Source of the DNA: Woeseiaceae bacterium
Lineage (GTDB): Bacteria > Acidobacteriota > Vicinamibacteria > Vicinamibacterales > UBA823
Assembly (NCBI GenBank): GCA_002696705.1
Contig: NZSH01000045.1
Span: 13,720 to 31,532 of the forward strand
DNA length: 17,813 nt
Direction: 5' to 3'
Numbering within the stretch: the first letter of the stretch is position 1; every line of letters starts with the position of its first letter. The position numbers and the translations under genes are program-made. Of the stretch, positions 7,881 through 15,492 are shown piece after piece. Under the pieces are notes generated by a model. It searched no databases. It was not told the DNA's origin and was given only the letters and a program-made list of their open reading frames with translations.

Positions 7881-7886
7881 CTCCTT
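7881..7886 (-). promoter_or_regulatory. Shine-Dalgarno AAGGAG deciding the P1 peptidase start
   Basis: AAGGAG, six nucleotides, then the ATG at 7874. It selects the start that puts the hydrophobic signal core directly after a short n-region. Confidence 0.75.
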
Positions 7887-8052
7887 GAGTGAATAGATAC
7901 ATCTTGTCATGCCTTGTCGAATAACGACAGATGGATTGGTTTAACCACAGATGTAACGGTTGAAATAATCGCTGTTGTTTCGTCACGCGTGGTAAGGTGC
8001 ATGAGTCAGAGGGCTAACGTTTTGTCATCAATAATTCCTTGGAGAGTTTCCC
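7887..8052. other. divergent promoter region between P1 peptidase and PLP-enzyme genes
   Basis: I see no gene here. A short inverted repeat TGTCG-AATAA-CGACA lies at 7915-7929. AATAAT at 8031-8036 is a possible plus-strand -10, but no -35 pairs with it. GGAGAG at 8041-8046 is the ribosome binding site of the gene at 8053. Confidence 0.45.
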
Positions 8053-9333
8053 ATGCGTGAATCTAAAAAACAGGTATCGAACCTCGGAAATCAGCTGAAT
8101 CGCCGTCAATTTTTTGGCTTAGGTCTCTTCGGGGCCTTAGCGAGTGGTTGCGCAACCCGGGGTGCGACTATGTCAGGTGGCACGAGTGGTGCTGAAGCGG
8201 CTGTCGTAGTCAAACAGGCCCTTGACGATAACATTTACACTCGGATGCTTGGTCTTAAACCTCACCTACCTGCGATGGATCACATCACTTATCTCGGTGG
8301 ATCTCGCATGCCATCCGAAGTAATGCAAGCGATGCTCGAGGCTAACGAGCAGTTTGTTGATATGCATGAACTGACGCGAGCAGCTGGCGCGCGTCTGGCG
8401 GAGGTCCTCGGTGCTGAGGCTGCATTAGTTACCAGCGGGTCATTTTCAGCCATGATTCTGGGGGCTGCGGCTTGTTTGACAGGTAACGACGAGGCCAAGA
8501 TTGACGTCTTGCCACATCCTACGTGGTCAAAAATTGAGTGTTTAACTCAGACATCGGGAAGGTTTGGTTACGACCGAGCCTATCGTGCTGCAGGCATGAC
8601 AATGGTTAACGTTGAGACGCGGGAACAGTTTGCCAATGCGATTAACTCGAATACGGCGATGATTTCTGGTCTTGCGCGCCTTGACTATGAAACCGAAGAT
8701 GATCCCAAGGCTATGAAAGTTCATGAATTACTGGAGTTCGGCCGTCGCGCGCGCGTTCCGGTAATTGTGGATGCCGCATCCGAATTACCACCAACAAACA
8801 CCCTGACTCGTTGGGTTGACGCCGGTGCGGACCTGGTTGTCATTAGTGGAGGAAAGGGTATTCAGGGGCCACAGTCGACTGGAATCCTCGCTGGGCGACG
8901 AGATCTGATCGAAGCGGCGACGTTACACTCGGCACCGAATGCGAACTTAGGACGCGGTATGAAGGTTGGGAAGGAAGAAATTATGGGTTTTCTTGTGGCA
9001 CTCGACCGCTACGTTGGATTAGATCACGACCGAGTGTACGCCGAGTGGCGACGCAAGGCTGAGTACATTGCTCGCGAACTCCAGGGCATACCAGGTCTTA
9101 TGGCTGATGTCCCACAAGATGACCGTGGTAAACCACGGGTGAATTTAACTTGGGACGAAAACACCGTGCCATTGTCCGCTGTAGAGGTTCGTGAGGGACT
9201 CAAGAATGGTGACCCGCGGATTGCCATAACTGGTCAGACCATCCAGACGCGATGTATGAATGACGGCGAGGAAATTTTGGTCGCTCAGCGAACTCGGGAT
9301 TTTTTCAGTTCGGTGGTTGCTAAAGTATCCTGA
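8053..9333 (+). CDS. Tat-exported SelA-like PLP-dependent enzyme (ammonia-lyase/aminotransferase class V-like)
   Basis: This fold-type I PLP enzyme resembles the SelA / D-glucosaminate-6-phosphate ammonia-lyase group. Marks include VTSGSFSAMILGAAACLTG (126-144, the phosphate-binding turn region), VIVDAASELPP with Asp240 expected to pair with the pyridine nitrogen, and ISGGKGIQGPQSTG with Lys268 as the Schiff-base lysine. Unusually, residues 16-33 read NRRQFFGLGL then FGALASGC, a twin-arginine signal ending in a lipobox with Cys33. The enzyme would thus be folded with PLP, exported and perhaps lipid-anchored. True SelA acts on Sec-tRNA in the cytoplasm, so selenocysteine synthesis is unlikely. 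The start has GGAGAG at 6-nt spacing. A quinone oxidoreductase follows after 43 bp. The likely reaction is deamination or elimination on an amino acid or amino sugar, but the substrate is unknown. Confidence 0.85.
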   Translation: MRESKKQVSNLGNQLNRRQFFGLGLFGALASGCATRGATMSGGTSGAEAAVVVKQALDDNIYTRMLGLKPHLPAMDHITYLGGSRMPSEVMQAMLEANEQFVDMHELTRAAGARLAEVLGAEAALVTSGSFSAMILGAAACLTGNDEAKIDVLPHPTWSKIECLTQTSGRFGYDRAYRAAGMTMVNVETREQFANAINSNTAMISGLARLDYETEDDPKAMKVHELLEFGRRARVPVIVDAASELPPTNTLTRWVDAGADLVVISGGKGIQGPQSTGILAGRRDLIEAATLHSAPNANLGRGMKVGKEEIMGFLVALDRYVGLDHDRVYAEWRRKAEYIARELQGIPGLMADVPQDDRGKPRVNLTWDENTVPLSAVEVREGLKNGDPRIAITGQTIQTRCMNDGEEILVAQRTRDFFSSVVAKVS

Positions 9334-9376
9334 AACTGTTCAACAGTGAGTCCTACTTTTTGCAGGTGGGAGGCGC

Positions 9377-10348
9377 ATGTCACAAGCGATCGTAGTACGA
9401 GAAACTGGTAGTGCTGCAGTGATGAAACTGGAGGAGCATGATCCAGGCCCACCGGCAAGTGGGCAGGTCCGGGTTCGCGTGATGGCCGCTGGCGTTAATT
9501 TTATTGACGTTTATTTTCGGACGGGTTTGTATCCGTCCCCTTTGCCATTCGTTCTGGGCCGTGAGGGTGCTGGGGTTGTTGATGTCGTCGGGCCTGATGT
9601 GAGTGGTCTGCAGGTTGGAGACCGAGTTTGTTGGGCGATGGTCCCCGGCGCTTATGCTGAAGCCGTGTTAATTCCGGAAAGCCAGATCATTAAGATCCCA
9701 GACGGTGTATCGGAAGAGCAAGCGGCGGCTGTCATGCTGCAAGGTATGACCGCTCACTATCTGGTTCACGGAACCCGTACGACCCGTGCTGGTGACACGG
9801 CTTTAGTCCATGCTGCAGCTGGTGGCGTTGGATTATTGCTTATTCAAATGTTAAAGCAGGCTGGTGCGACCGTATTTGGAACCTGCTCAACCGAAGAAAA
9901 GGCAGCATTGGCTCAAGAAGCCGGCGCTGACAAGGTCATCAATTACACTACCACTGACTTCACTGACGAAGTGCAGAAACTGACCAATGGTCGAGGTGTT
10001 GATGTCGTGTACGACTCCGTGGGGCAGAGTACTTTCGACGGCAGCCTACGATCCTTGCGTCCGCGAGGCCTGTTGGCACTGTTCGGGCAGTCGAGCGGGC
10101 CGGTGTCACCATTTGACTTGGGCCAACTCAATCCTCTCGGCTCTTTGTTTGTGACGCGTCCCTCATTGGTTCACTACATTCGGGATCGTGCCGAACTTGA
10201 GCTCAGGGCTCACACGGTGCTGGAGTTGGTCTCGTCGAAAAAACTAGAAGTCCGAATTGGTAACCGATTTCCGTTAGCTGAGGCCGCCGAGGCACATCGT
10301 GCCTTAGAAGGTCGACGTACCGTTGGTAAAGTTGTGCTAAACGTGTGA
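9377..10348 (+). CDS. zinc-less quinone oxidoreductase (zeta-crystallin-like MDR)
   Basis: This 323-residue cytosolic medium-chain reductase is of the quinone oxidoreductase type and transfers hydride from NADPH to quinones or other enone-like acceptors. The GroES-like N-terminal domain includes GVNFIDVYFRTGLYP and the motif GREGAGVV (61-68). The Rossmann motif AAAGGVG (146-152) follows ALVH. The cysteine and histidine ligands of zinc-dependent alcohol dehydrogenases are missing. The C-terminal RRTVGKVVL is typical. GGGAGG at 9368-9373 precedes the ATG with a short 3-nt spacer. It is co-directional with the PLP enzyme (43-bp gap) and probably co-transcribed, though the two act in different compartments. 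It ends 19 bp from a convergent cytochrome gene. Confidence 0.9.
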   Translation: MSQAIVVRETGSAAVMKLEEHDPGPPASGQVRVRVMAAGVNFIDVYFRTGLYPSPLPFVLGREGAGVVDVVGPDVSGLQVGDRVCWAMVPGAYAEAVLIPESQIIKIPDGVSEEQAAAVMLQGMTAHYLVHGTRTTRAGDTALVHAAAGGVGLLLIQMLKQAGATVFGTCSTEEKAALAQEAGADKVINYTTTDFTDEVQKLTNGRGVDVVYDSVGQSTFDGSLRSLRPRGLLALFGQSSGPVSPFDLGQLNPLGSLFVTRPSLVHYIRDRAELELRAHTVLELVSSKKLEVRIGNRFPLAEAAEAHRALEGRRTVGKVVLNV

Positions 10349-10367
10349 CGAGTTTTGTGCCACTTGT

Positions 10368-10784
10368 TTACCGGCCACCTTCGACATACGGCCCTTCGAT
10401 GACAACATCCTCAAGGGCGGAAATGTCAGAGTCCATCTCAGCGTCGCCCATAGGAATGCCGTTCAGTTCAAAGAAGTAGGCAATGATGGCCGCATACTCA
10501 GCATTGCGCAGACTCCCGGGATTGTCTTCCGGCATTGTCATCTGGATAAGATCCATGAATTCAGCGACTGGTGCTCCCGTCCAACTGTCCATATAGCCAG
10601 CGCTCGAAAATTCGTCCTCCTGATGACACTCTGAGCACACGCTCGCGAAGAGCTTGCTTCCTTGGTTGGCTTGTGCAGCTGAATAAATTCCGTTCTGGAT
10701 TGACTGATGGTCCTGACTCTCAGCCGGCAGCACGGCAAAAGTTACAAACAAGGTAGTTATCACAAGAATTTTCTGGTATGTCAT
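10368..10784 (-). CDS. secreted monohaem cytochrome c
   Basis: This 138-residue class I-type cytochrome c would act as a periplasmic electron carrier or as the haem subunit of an oxidoreductase. A signal peptide covers about 1-24 (hydrophobic ILVITTLFVTFAVLPAES). The single haem-binding motif is CSECH (Cys50, Cys53, His54), following GSKLFASV. The likely axial Met is Met84 in MTMPEDNPGSL, the usual MPxxxPG-type loop. A conserved helix AEYAAIIAYFFELNG follows, and the C-terminal tail is acidic. GGAG (10796-10793) sits 8 nt before the ATG. It resembles the small c-type cytochromes placed beside PQQ-dependent dehydrogenases, but no such dehydrogenase is in the window. The tail-to-tail neighbour is the quinone oxidoreductase gene. 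Confidence 0.88.
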   Translation of the reverse strand: MTYQKILVITTLFVTFAVLPAESQDHQSIQNGIYSAAQANQGSKLFASVCSECHQEDEFSSAGYMDSWTGAPVAEFMDLIQMTMPEDNPGSLRNAEYAAIIAYFFELNGIPMGDAEMDSDISALEDVVIEGPYVEGGR

Positions 10785-10880
10785 CGCTATGTCTCCGGAA
10801 ACGATCGCCGTCTATGCCTCACTTTGACTCTTATTGTTCAAGAGTAGCTGATTTTGAAGTGCCTCTTCAACTGATAAGGC
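10785..10880. other. gap with two short inverted repeats
   Basis: This 96-bp spacer lies between two minus-strand genes. It holds ACTCTT-N7-AAGAGT (10827-10845) and TTGAAG-N5-CTTCAA (10854-10870). Either could form a small hairpin in the RNA downstream of the gene ending at 10881. Neither has a T-run on the minus strand, so they are weak candidates for termination or processing sites. Confidence 0.35.
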
Positions 10881-11339
10881 TCATGGAGCCTTCCGCAGCC
10901 TACCGTAGTACGTCACTGTTGTAAGTCCGAGCGGGAAATGTTCTAAATAATCGAACACGCCATCCAACTCGTTTAGTCCGTCAAACATCGTTCGCATGTC
11001 TTGGTCAAACACACGAATATATCCAGACCCATCTTCGGCGACATACGTAATAAACGTACCATGGTCATATCGTCGAAGCTCAGTGTTATCACGTGTGGTC
11101 CAAAGATAGCGGTCACCAATTTTTTGTACGACAGATGTGACCTCTGCCACCTCTTCCTCTAGGGTTTCGACGATACGATTCGAGCCAGTTTCACTAATCC
11201 GTACAAGTGCCACGCCATCCAAAACAACGTTGTTCGCCTGTCCATTGAGGACCTTCGGGATCAGTACGAGCAGTGCTACCATGAGCATGGTGGGCCAGTA
11301 GTATTTGCGTAGATAGAGTTGTAACGACTTGAATCCCAT
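10881..11339 (-). CDS. membrane-anchored or exported protein of unknown function
   Basis: I do not recognise this 152-residue protein. Residues 1-13 are basic and aromatic (KSLQLYLRKYYWP). A hydrophobic helix spans about 16-31 (PTMLMVALLVLIPKVL), followed by NGQAN, consistent with a signal anchor or signal peptide. The remainder (35-152) is soluble, acidic and beta-rich, with VLDGVALVRISETGS, an acidic turn ETLEEEVAEV, and FITYVAEDGSGYIRVFD. The C-terminal segment YLEHFPLGLTTVTYYGRL is well structured rather than low complexity. The ATG lacks a Shine-Dalgarno motif, and a perfect TATAAT (11354-11349) ends 9 nt upstream, which fits a leaderless mRNA. It precedes the cytochrome gene on the same strand by 96 bp and is divergent from tyrA. 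Confidence 0.72.
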   Translation of the reverse strand: MGFKSLQLYLRKYYWPTMLMVALLVLIPKVLNGQANNVVLDGVALVRISETGSNRIVETLEEEVAEVTSVVQKIGDRYLWTTRDNTELRRYDHGTFITYVAEDGSGYIRVFDQDMRTMFDGLNELDGVFDYLEHFPLGLTTVTYYGRLRKAP

Positions 11340-11348
11340 CAGACGATA

Positions 11349-11354
11349 ATTATA
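11349..11354 (-). promoter_or_regulatory. consensus -10 (TATAAT) close to the start of the unknown 152-residue gene
   Basis: TATAAT ends 9 nt before the ATG at 11339, so transcription would start about two nucleotides before the start codon. No strong -35 is seen. Confidence 0.45.
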
Positions 11355-11473
11355 ACAAGTGAAATCAGTTTATCTGGTGTTCCTGACGATTCACGTTGTT
11401 ATGTGTGTATTGCAATTAGTGATACTGAGATGGTCATGCTGTGTCACGCAAAGTTTGATAACGGATATCAATA

Positions 11474-12562
11474 ATGTTGGATGAGTTAAGACGGGAATTC
11501 GCCGATGTGGACCGGCGGATTCTAGAATTAGTTGCTGAGCGACAACGATTGTCAAAAGCGATCGGTTCCGCCAAACGAGAAGCTGGACTTCCTACACGCG
11601 ACTATGAGCAGGAGAAGGAAGTCATCGATCGGGCACGGGCCATTGCTGATGAATGTCGCTTCTCACCTGAATTAGCCGAGCAGATCATGCAGGCGCTTAT
11701 TCGATCGTCCTTGACTATTCAAGAAAAGGACCATGTTGCTGCCCATGGCGAAGGTGGTGGACGACGTGTATTGGTGATAGGTGGAAGAGGACGAATGGGT
11801 CAGTGGTTCGTTCGCTTCTTACTGACGCAGGCGTTTGAAGTTGAGGTGGCTGATCCTGCTGGTGGCGTGGAAGGTTGTCATCATTATTCGGATTGGCGTG
11901 AGGCTGAGCTCTCGCATGACTACATTGTCGTGGCAGCGCCTTTGGGTGCCGCCAACGACATTCTTCTGGAATTAGCCGAACGTTCGTTCAGTGGTGTGAT
12001 CTTTGACATCGGGTCCTTAAAGGGACCTGTTCAGCCAGGTCTTCGCGCGCTCGTCCAAGCCGGAGCGCGCGTAACTTCGCTACACCCAATGTTTGGTCCT
12101 GATACGGAACTACTGTCTGGTCGACATGTCATATTTGTTGATGTTGGTGTACCCGAGGCAACTAGGTCTGCGGAGGAGTTGTTTTCCTCGACGATGATTG
12201 TGCAGGCTCATATGGATCTCGATAGCCATGATCGGCTCATTGCATGGGTTATCGGGTTGTCTCATGCCCTTAACATCGCGTTTCTTGAAGCGTTGGCTGC
12301 GAGTGGGGAAGCAGCGCCTAAACTTGTCGATTTATCCAGTACGACGTTTGATGAACAACTTAGAGTTTCAAATCGAGTCGTACACGACAGTCCAAAACTC
12401 TATTTTGAGATTCAGTCGCTCAATGAGTACGGCACTGAGGCACTGACTGCATTACTGAACGCCGTCGAGCGTCTTCGCGCCATTGTGCAGAGTGGCGATG
12501 AGGTAAGCTTCACGGATCTCATGGAAAATGGACGCCGGTATTTAGAGGGGCGCCATTTGTAA
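11474..12562 (+). CDS. tyrA: T-protein: fused chorismate mutase / prephenate dehydrogenase
   Basis: This is the bifunctional cytoplasmic enzyme of tyrosine synthesis: chorismate to prephenate, then NAD-dependent oxidative decarboxylation to 4-hydroxyphenylpyruvate. Residues 1-90 are an AroQ-type mutase with the expected active-site set Arg6, Arg23, Lys34, Asp43 and Glu47. Residues 97-362 are the dehydrogenase, with nucleotide motif GGRGRMG (103-109), DIGSLKG (178-184), catalytic His204 in SLHPMFGPD, and Arg301 in a segment ([13 protein letters not shown]) that matches the substrate-binding arginine of E. coli TyrA. The 362-residue length is close to E. coli TyrA (373). There is no C-terminal ACT domain, so feedback control, if any, is through the catalytic domain. 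No clear Shine-Dalgarno precedes the ATG. It is flanked by unrelated genes on the opposite strand, so it is probably transcribed alone. Confidence 0.93.
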   Translation: MLDELRREFADVDRRILELVAERQRLSKAIGSAKREAGLPTRDYEQEKEVIDRARAIADECRFSPELAEQIMQALIRSSLTIQEKDHVAAHGEGGGRRVLVIGGRGRMGQWFVRFLLTQAFEVEVADPAGGVEGCHHYSDWREAELSHDYIVVAAPLGAANDILLELAERSFSGVIFDIGSLKGPVQPGLRALVQAGARVTSLHPMFGPDTELLSGRHVIFVDVGVPEATRSAEELFSSTMIVQAHMDLDSHDRLIAWVIGLSHALNIAFLEALAASGEAAPKLVDLSSTTFDEQLRVSNRVVHDSPKLYFEIQSLNEYGTEALTALLNAVERLRAIVQSGDEVSFTDLMENGRRYLEGRHL

Positions 12563-12596
12563 AAGACCTGAAACCCTAGCGGACAGTTTATCGTTG

Positions 12597-15422
12597 CTAT
12601 TGCAACTGTTGTTCACGAGCTAGGACGCTCACGCCGTCACTGATCCAATTTGGTGCGTTCTCACCTTTAAGAAAGTGACCAAACCAATCCAGCACCCGGT
12701 GATGATAATCGAGCTGGTTGGGCTTCTTTCGGAGGCTATGATTTTCGTCGTCGTACACCAGCATCACTAAGTCCTTACCGGCCCGGCGAGCGTAGTTGTA
12801 CAACTCGATACCCTGATGCCAGTCGACTGTGCCATCCTTGTTGCCGAAGGCTACCAACATTGGCGTGTTGAGATCCTCGATGAACAGCACGGGCGAGTTT
12901 CGAACATAGGCGTCCATGTCTTGCCAATAAGGTACGTCCATTCGCGCTTGACCCGTTTCAAAATGTGACGACTCAGGCATCCCTTGGTTCCAGTGAATGG
13001 TGCCAAACATACTGAAAAAATTGGTGAGGGGGGCGCCTGCCACGGCTGCTGCGAATGTGTTGGTCTGAGTTGGAATAAACGCGGTTTCGTACCCACCCCA
13101 AGAATGTCCTACAAGTCCAATTCGTTTCGGGTCCGCAATGCCCATCTGCAGCACTGCTGCCACCGCAGCTTCGACACACTCGGTAGCTGAGACTCCCGGA
13201 TCTCGATCCCGATAAACAATATCGGGTTGCAACACGAGGTAGTCGTGACTGGTGAAGACACTGGTGTTGTATGGTCGCCGTTCCGATGGTGATACATATC
13301 GATGGACCATTTGTGAGCGCAGTTCGTAAACATACACGAGCATCGGGTACTGTTTACTCGGATCGTAGTTGGGCGGATAGAACAACGCACCTTGGAGACG
13401 TTGGCCAGTCGGGTGCCGATAGTCCACAAGTTCTGAATGTCCCCACGCGTAGTTTTTCTGGAAGGGATTAGTGTTACTAACTTGCTTCGCGGCTGTTAGG
13501 TCTGGGCCACTCACGAAATAGTCTGGCGAATCATTGAAACGCTGAACCACGTACGCATACCGTGATGCATCGTCAGCTTTTATGATTTGGTCAACTTGAC
13601 TATCAAGCCAGAGGAGGCGTTCCAGCCTGATTCCCTCTTCGATATTAATCCGCGCGTACCCACTTTTCTTGGTCCATTGACCGTATACGCTGACGTAGAA
13701 GGGATCCGTTGCACTAATGCCTGCCGTTGTATCTTCCAGAGCAACATATCTATACCGAATAGCTTCGCCCGCCCCGTCGGTCAAGCGCTCGTACGACGAC
13801 CCATTTGGTGCTACGAGCCAGATGTCATATCGATCGTAGAGAAGGACCGACTCGTCGGCTATTGTCCAACCCGCAACGCCGTACGGGGGGCGTTCTTCGG
13901 TGGGGTAGTCGAATTCTGCGTCGGCAAACGAGGCAGCACTTTCACCTGTAATATTCGTGTGCTTGGCGGTCGCCAATTCATACGTCCAAAAGTGATTGTC
14001 TTTGAAGTACAGAAGATAACGGCCAGTCGTGCTGCCGCCATGGAAATGCCGGATTTTCTCGACAGCCTTGGTGCGAGTGCCGGTCTTTACGTCGATGACA
14101 TAAATGTCCATCCAGCGACGACCAAACATCGTTTCGAACGCATAAGGGGTAGTATCTTGCGCCACCGCGAAGGTGTGACCGTCCAATATGGAGATTTCCT
14201 CCATCAGGTCTATCCCTAACTGCACGACACTGGGTTCATTCAAATGCCAAACCGCCAAGAGATTACGTTCCCGATCACGTTGCATTTGGATTTTTTGCAT
14301 GGGAATAATTCGTCTGTCTTGACTGTGCCAGACGTCGACATCGGCAGGCTTTTCCTCATCCTTGCCGTCCTTGTCTTTTGTCGACTCACCGTTGGTGTCA
14401 GGAGATGTTTCCCATTGTCTTATTCCGAAGAAAACCGCAGTGCCATCATCTGACCAGCTGGGTTGTCTTTCGTGAACAATGCGAAAGTCTTCTGGGAAAT
14501 TTGCATCGGTAGTCGGGTCATAGGTGAGAGCACTGGTTTGATTGGCTTCGAGATCATGCCAGGTGAGAATGTCGTGGGTGTCACCCTCGTACCCTGTTCG
14601 GGAGTGCGAGCGTAGCACGACCAGGTCATCTTCTTCAGATCGCCACGACAAGCCAGTAAATAGATTGTTCCCTGATGTGAGGGTGTGCAACTCTCCCGTT
14701 TCTGGGTTGAACAGTTGTACCCCGTTCCCAGTTTGTCCTTCAGCTGCTATGGTCATGGCGACTAGGACTCCAGCATCTTGCCAGGAAAACGCTGATACGT
14801 TGGCGAACTGTACATCGGTCTTGGCATTCAGGTCTCTTACCACGAGATCTGAGCCGATCGATTCGACTGGACTGTTCGTATCGCCACTTTCTTGTTCGGT
14901 CTCAGCCGGAGGTGGAGTGCGATGGACTGCCAGGTAAGCATGGTCTTCACTAAAGGCGAAGGTAGCGACACTTTCTATGATCTCGACTTCAAGCGAGTTC
15001 AAGTCGAGAAGTCCCATACCAGCGCTTCCTGGGTTTTCGGAAGTATCGAGATTCGCTGGGGCATCGTCGGATTGGCCGATCGCATAGCCCAGCCATCTTG
15101 AATCGGCCGAAAAGGCCGCGTTTTCACCAAACGAGGCTGCGGTGCGTACGTCAGTTATTGTGTTCGTAACCCGTAGTTCATTCTCTCCATTCGATCGCGT
15201 GATTGGATATGCCAACCACTGACCATTAGGCGATAAAACGCTACCGCGACCGAGTGTTTCCCACTGACCGTAATCGGCTGCGGTTGGTGGCATTTGTTCC
15301 TGAGTAAACACGTTGATCGAGAAAGTGCAGCATAGGGATATGGCTAAGAACCGTCGCGCGTGCGATATCAGTAGTGTTGGGACGAAAGCAGCGTCAGGTG
15401 CGTTTTGAACAGTGAAGGTCAT
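12597..15422 (-). CDS. secreted S9-family serine peptidase (prolyl-oligopeptidase/DPP-like)
   Basis: This is a 941-residue exported serine peptidase. After an n-region and a hydrophobic segment (about 25-39, FLAISLCCTFSINVF), a large beta-propeller-like region (about 50-650) contains repeated strand motifs such as GSVLSPNGQWLAYP and AFSADSRWLGYA. It also has an acidic/lysine-rich insert (DKDGKDEEKPAD, about 355). The alpha/beta-hydrolase domain occupies about 680-920. The triad is Ser774 in GHSWGGYE, Asp863 in FGNKDGTVDW and His895 in DDENHSLR. Family members cleave short peptides, often after proline or alanine. The start at 15422 follows GAGG with a 6-nt spacer; an ATG nine codons earlier has no such site. 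It lies 70 bp downstream of the DAAO-like gene and ends 34 bp from the convergent tyrA. Confidence 0.93.
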   Translation of the reverse strand: MTFTVQNAPDAAFVPTLLISHARRFLAISLCCTFSINVFTQEQMPPTAADYGQWETLGRGSVLSPNGQWLAYPITRSNGENELRVTNTITDVRTAASFGENAAFSADSRWLGYAIGQSDDAPANLDTSENPGSAGMGLLDLNSLEVEIIESVATFAFSEDHAYLAVHRTPPPAETEQESGDTNSPVESIGSDLVVRDLNAKTDVQFANVSAFSWQDAGVLVAMTIAAEGQTGNGVQLFNPETGELHTLTSGNNLFTGLSWRSEEDDLVVLRSHSRTGYEGDTHDILTWHDLEANQTSALTYDPTTDANFPEDFRIVHERQPSWSDDGTAVFFGIRQWETSPDTNGESTKDKDGKDEEKPADVDVWHSQDRRIIPMQKIQMQRDRERNLLAVWHLNEPSVVQLGIDLMEEISILDGHTFAVAQDTTPYAFETMFGRRWMDIYVIDVKTGTRTKAVEKIRHFHGGSTTGRYLLYFKDNHFWTYELATAKHTNITGESAASFADAEFDYPTEERPPYGVAGWTIADESVLLYDRYDIWLVAPNGSSYERLTDGAGEAIRYRYVALEDTTAGISATDPFYVSVYGQWTKKSGYARINIEEGIRLERLLWLDSQVDQIIKADDASRYAYVVQRFNDSPDYFVSGPDLTAAKQVSNTNPFQKNYAWGHSELVDYRHPTGQRLQGALFYPPNYDPSKQYPMLVYVYELRSQMVHRYVSPSERRPYNTSVFTSHDYLVLQPDIVYRDRDPGVSATECVEAAVAAVLQMGIADPKRIGLVGHSWGGYETAFIPTQTNTFAAAVAGAPLTNFFSMFGTIHWNQGMPESSHFETGQARMDVPYWQDMDAYVRNSPVLFIEDLNTPMLVAFGNKDGTVDWHQGIELYNYARRAGKDLVMLVYDDENHSLRKKPNQLDYHHRVLDWFGHFLKGENAPNWISDGVSVLAREQQLQ
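14981..15009. repeat. 9-bp inverted repeat inside the S9 peptidase gene
   Basis: TCTCGACTT and AAGTCGAGA flank an 11-nt centre and could form a hairpin in the mRNA. The region encodes an ordinary beta-strand stretch (LLDLNSLEVEIIE), so this may be chance. Confidence 0.35.
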
Positions 15423-15428
15423 GGGATG

Positions 15429-15432
15429 CCTC
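15429..15432 (-). promoter_or_regulatory. Shine-Dalgarno GAGG deciding the S9 peptidase start
   Basis: GAGG, then six nucleotides, then the ATG at 15422. It favours the 941-residue form over the 950-residue form. Confidence 0.6.
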
Positions 15433-15492
15433 AGATTAAATTCATTCACAGAGCAACATCGAATGAACCATTAGGTCAATGTTCTTGAAAAA

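Noticed and set aside
8053..9333. Selenocysteine synthase (SelA) and thus a selenocysteine system
   Set aside because: The Tat/lipobox signal is incompatible with a tRNA-modifying role, and no SelB, SelD or Sec-tRNA is in the window. The family similarity is at the fold-group level.
9335..9347. ACTGTT-C-AACAGT inverted repeat after the PLP-enzyme gene as a terminator
   Set aside because: The stem is only six pairs with a one-base centre, the T-run is not adjacent, and the next gene follows in the same direction after 43 bp.
13587..14219. 210-codon open frame on the plus strand inside the S9 peptidase gene
   Set aside because: It lies wholly antisense to a gene with an intact catalytic triad, has no ribosome binding site that I can see, and its translation shows no domain.
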